The notes under the pieces: model-generated
Told to the model about the DNA's origin: nothing
The model's database searches: none
What the model saw: the letters and a program-made list of their open reading frames with translations, nothing else
Translations under genes and position numbers: made by a program
DNA from: UBA3478 sp046048095
GTDB lineage: Bacteria > Bacteroidota > Bacteroidia > Flavobacteriales > Flavobacteriaceae
Length of the DNA: 14,117 nt
Direction: 5' to 3'
Assembly: GCA_046048095.1 (NCBI GenBank)
Contig: JBJOGS010000026.1
Location: 1-14,117 of the forward strand
In this document: positions 12,781-14,117 of the stretch, in pieces
How the letters are laid out: every line of letters starts with the position of its first letter
Position numbering within the stretch: the stretch's first letter is position 1

Positions 12781-13320
12781 ATGACCGACACCGCTTCTCA
12801 ATTTGATGAACAGATCGAACAGTGTAAAACCCTGTTTAAGAAGAAAACACATGATTACGGAACGGCTTGGCGTATTCTTCGTTTAGCCTCACTCACTGAT
12901 CAGATTTTTATCAAAGCACAACGCATAAGAGGGTTACAGACCAATGCGCAATCTAAAATCGCCGAAGGACAAGAGGACGAATTCATCGGAATCGTGAATT
13001 ATGCGGTCATGGCACTGATTCAAGTCGATCTGGGCCCTGCGGATCAACCAGATCTTTCTGCTGAACAAGCCCTCGAGCACTACGAGCGAAAGGTGTCAGA
13101 ATGTAAGGCGCTCATGCTTGATAAAAACCACGATTACGGAGAGGCGTGGAGAGATATGCGCGTAAGTTCACTTACAGACCTCATTTTGCAAAAATTGTTG
13201 CGGGTAAAACAAATTGAAGATCATCAAGGTAAGACCCTTGTAAGTGAAGGGATTGAAGCCAATTATCAGGATATGCTTAACTATGCGGTTTTTGCTTTAA
13301 TCCATTTGAATCAGCGATGA
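12781..13320 (+). CDS. DUF1599 protein with internal duplication
   Basis: Unknown function; 179 residues consisting of two copies of the same module. Copy 1 (about 13-82) has EQCKTLF, HDYGTAWRILRLASLTDQI and VNYAVMALIQ; copy 2 (about 105-177) has SECKALM, HDYGEAWRDMRVSSLTDLI and LNYAVFALIH. Both keep the HDYGxAWR and SLTD cores and appear all-helical, which matches DUF1599, a family I associate with Bacteroidota; a link of related domains to nucleotide metabolism is something I recall only vaguely and do not rely on. The conserved His, Asp, Tyr, Trp and Arg in each copy could form a binding site. The protein is soluble, with no signal peptide. Its TGA overlaps the ATG of the next gene (ATGA), so the two are very probably translated together. 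It is divergent from folP. Confidence 0.85.
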   Translation: MTDTASQFDEQIEQCKTLFKKKTHDYGTAWRILRLASLTDQIFIKAQRIRGLQTNAQSKIAEGQEDEFIGIVNYAVMALIQVDLGPADQPDLSAEQALEHYERKVSECKALMLDKNHDYGEAWRDMRVSSLTDLILQKLLRVKQIEDHQGKTLVSEGIEANYQDMLNYAVFALIHLNQR

Positions 13321-14117
13321 AGGGGTTGACACACGTGATACGGGCCCTCACGGGTTTGATCTTCATACTTTCAGGTCTGATTAAGTTGAATGACCCTGTT
13401 GGATTCTCTTTTAAACTTGAAGAGTATTTCAGTGTGGGAGTGCTGAACCTTCCGTTCTTTGCTCCATTTGCTTTGCATCTTGCTCTGTTTTTGGTGGTAT
13501 TCGAGGTGCTACTAGGCGTATTTCTTTGGCTGGGTTCTTTTAAGAAATTCACTTTATACAGCTTGTTAGGCCTAATCGTCTTTTTCACCTTTCTCACTTT
13601 TTATTCGGCTTATTTCAATAAGGTCACCGACTGCGGATGTTTTGGCGACGCCATAAAGCTTACACCTTGGGAGTCTTTTACCAAAGATGTGATTCTCTTG
13701 GTCTTTGTATTGTGGTTGTGGTTCAAGAATTCGCATGTTCAGCCGCTTTTTAGTCTGTTTATGCGCCAAATTTTGGTGAGCTTCAGTGTCTTGTTTTGTG
13801 CGGGGTATGCATACTATGTACTGCAGCATTTGCCTGTATTTGACTTTAGGCCGTATTATGTCGGAGCAAATATTGAGGCATCGATGCAAGTGCCAGAAGA
13901 TGCTCCAGAAGAGATTTACGAGTATACTTGGGCCTTTGAAACTAATGGTCAAATAGAGTACATCACTACCGACGGATCATTTCCTGAGCACAGCGGAACC
14001 TTTACAGGTCAAGTAGAAACCGTACTTGTTCAAAAAGGGTATGAGCCACCTATTCACGATTTTACGCTGATGCGAGACGGGGTAGATTACACGAGTGAAT
14101 TGTTGGCCGCACAAAAG
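13317..14117 (+). CDS. BT_3928-like MauE/DoxX membrane protein (cut by window edge)
   Basis: Open reading frame of 267 codons running off the right edge without a stop. The start ATG overlaps the DUF1599 stop. The N-terminus MKGLTHVIRALTGLIFILSGLIKLNDP is typical of the DoxX/MauE group, followed by hydrophobic segments at about 49-72, 78-97, 122-135 and 148-165. Between the second and third is DCGCFGD (105-111), with Cys106 and Cys108, the CxCFG motif characteristic of MauE-like proteins. After about residue 175 the chain is acidic and soluble-looking, beginning FRPYYVGANIEASMQVPED, and resembles the C-terminal domain of the BT_3928 family. MauE relatives are linked to periplasmic redox chemistry, so a redox role through the CxC pair is plausible but inferred. 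Neighbours suggest co-expression with DUF1599. Confidence 0.85.
   Translation, partial: MKGLTHVIRALTGLIFILSGLIKLNDPVGFSFKLEEYFSVGVLNLPFFAPFALHLALFLVVFEVLLGVFLWLGSFKKFTLYSLLGLIVFFTFLTFYSAYFNKVTDCGCFGDAIKLTPWESFTKDVILLVFVLWLWFKNSHVQPLFSLFMRQILVSFSVLFCAGYAYYVLQHLPVFDFRPYYVGANIEASMQVPEDAPEEIYEYTWAFETNGQIEYITTDGSFPEHSGTFTGQVETVLVQKGYEPPIHDFTLMRDGVDYTSELLAAQK

Noticed and set aside
13277..13952. Two minus-strand open frames (106 and 126 residues) at the right end
   Set aside because: They lie antisense to the long plus-strand frame starting at 13317, which has a DoxX/MauE-like N-terminus and CxCFG motif; the minus frames show no coding signature.
1..14117. Defence island, prophage, secondary-metabolite cluster or other accessory system
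   Set aside because: Every substantial gene except the lipoprotein belongs to a recognisable core or lineage-wide family, spacing is tight, and no integrase, transposase, restriction or toxin motif is visible.

Overview
The window looks like ordinary core chromosome of a Bacteroidota bacterium, most likely a member of the Flavobacteriia or a neighbouring marine lineage. The evidence is: type 3 prolyl-tRNA synthetase without the bacterial editing insertion; the Bacteroidota-restricted families DUF4293, DUF1599 and BT_3928-like MauE/DoxX; a Rho factor with a long disordered insert; a folP-cdaA pair; and a promoter fitting the Bacteroidota pattern TTTG-N19-TAnnTTTG. I see no mobile element, phage gene, CRISPR array or toxin-antitoxin pair.

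Layout. (1) Positions 1-3601, minus strand: a tightly packed run of a Trp/Pro-rich putative lipoprotein, a FadL-like outer-membrane protein, folE, and the 5' part of cysS, which leaves the window on the left. (2) Positions 3666-5665, plus strand: proS, then a strong promoter, two identical tRNA-Glu(UUC) genes and rpsT, closed by a bidirectional terminator. (3) rho on the minus strand (7390-5744) uses the other side of that terminator. It is divergent from a small DUF4293 membrane protein, and back-to-back promoter candidates lie between them. (4) A second bidirectional terminator separates DUF4293 from a minus-strand YfcE-type phosphoesterase. This is divergent from truA, which overlaps an ABC exporter gene by 11 bases. 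(5) folP and cdaA run on the minus strand and meet the ABC gene tail to tail in a shared CTAG. (6) DUF1599 and a BT_3928-like membrane protein, overlapping in ATGA, run plus-ward off the right edge.

Functional themes are translation (cysS, proS, tRNA-Glu x2, rpsT, truA), folate/pterin synthesis (folE for the first step, folP for the dihydropteroate step), transcription termination (rho), second-messenger signalling (cdaA, c-di-AMP) and the envelope (lipoprotein, FadL-like protein, ABC exporter).

No clear undescribed system emerges. The points most worth a second look are the patterned disordered insert of Rho, the symmetric ATACACTTT boxes abutting both start codons between the phosphoesterase and truA, the tRNA-Glu/rpsT transcript, the Trp-rich lipoprotein, and the overlapping DUF1599/BT_3928 pair of unknown function.
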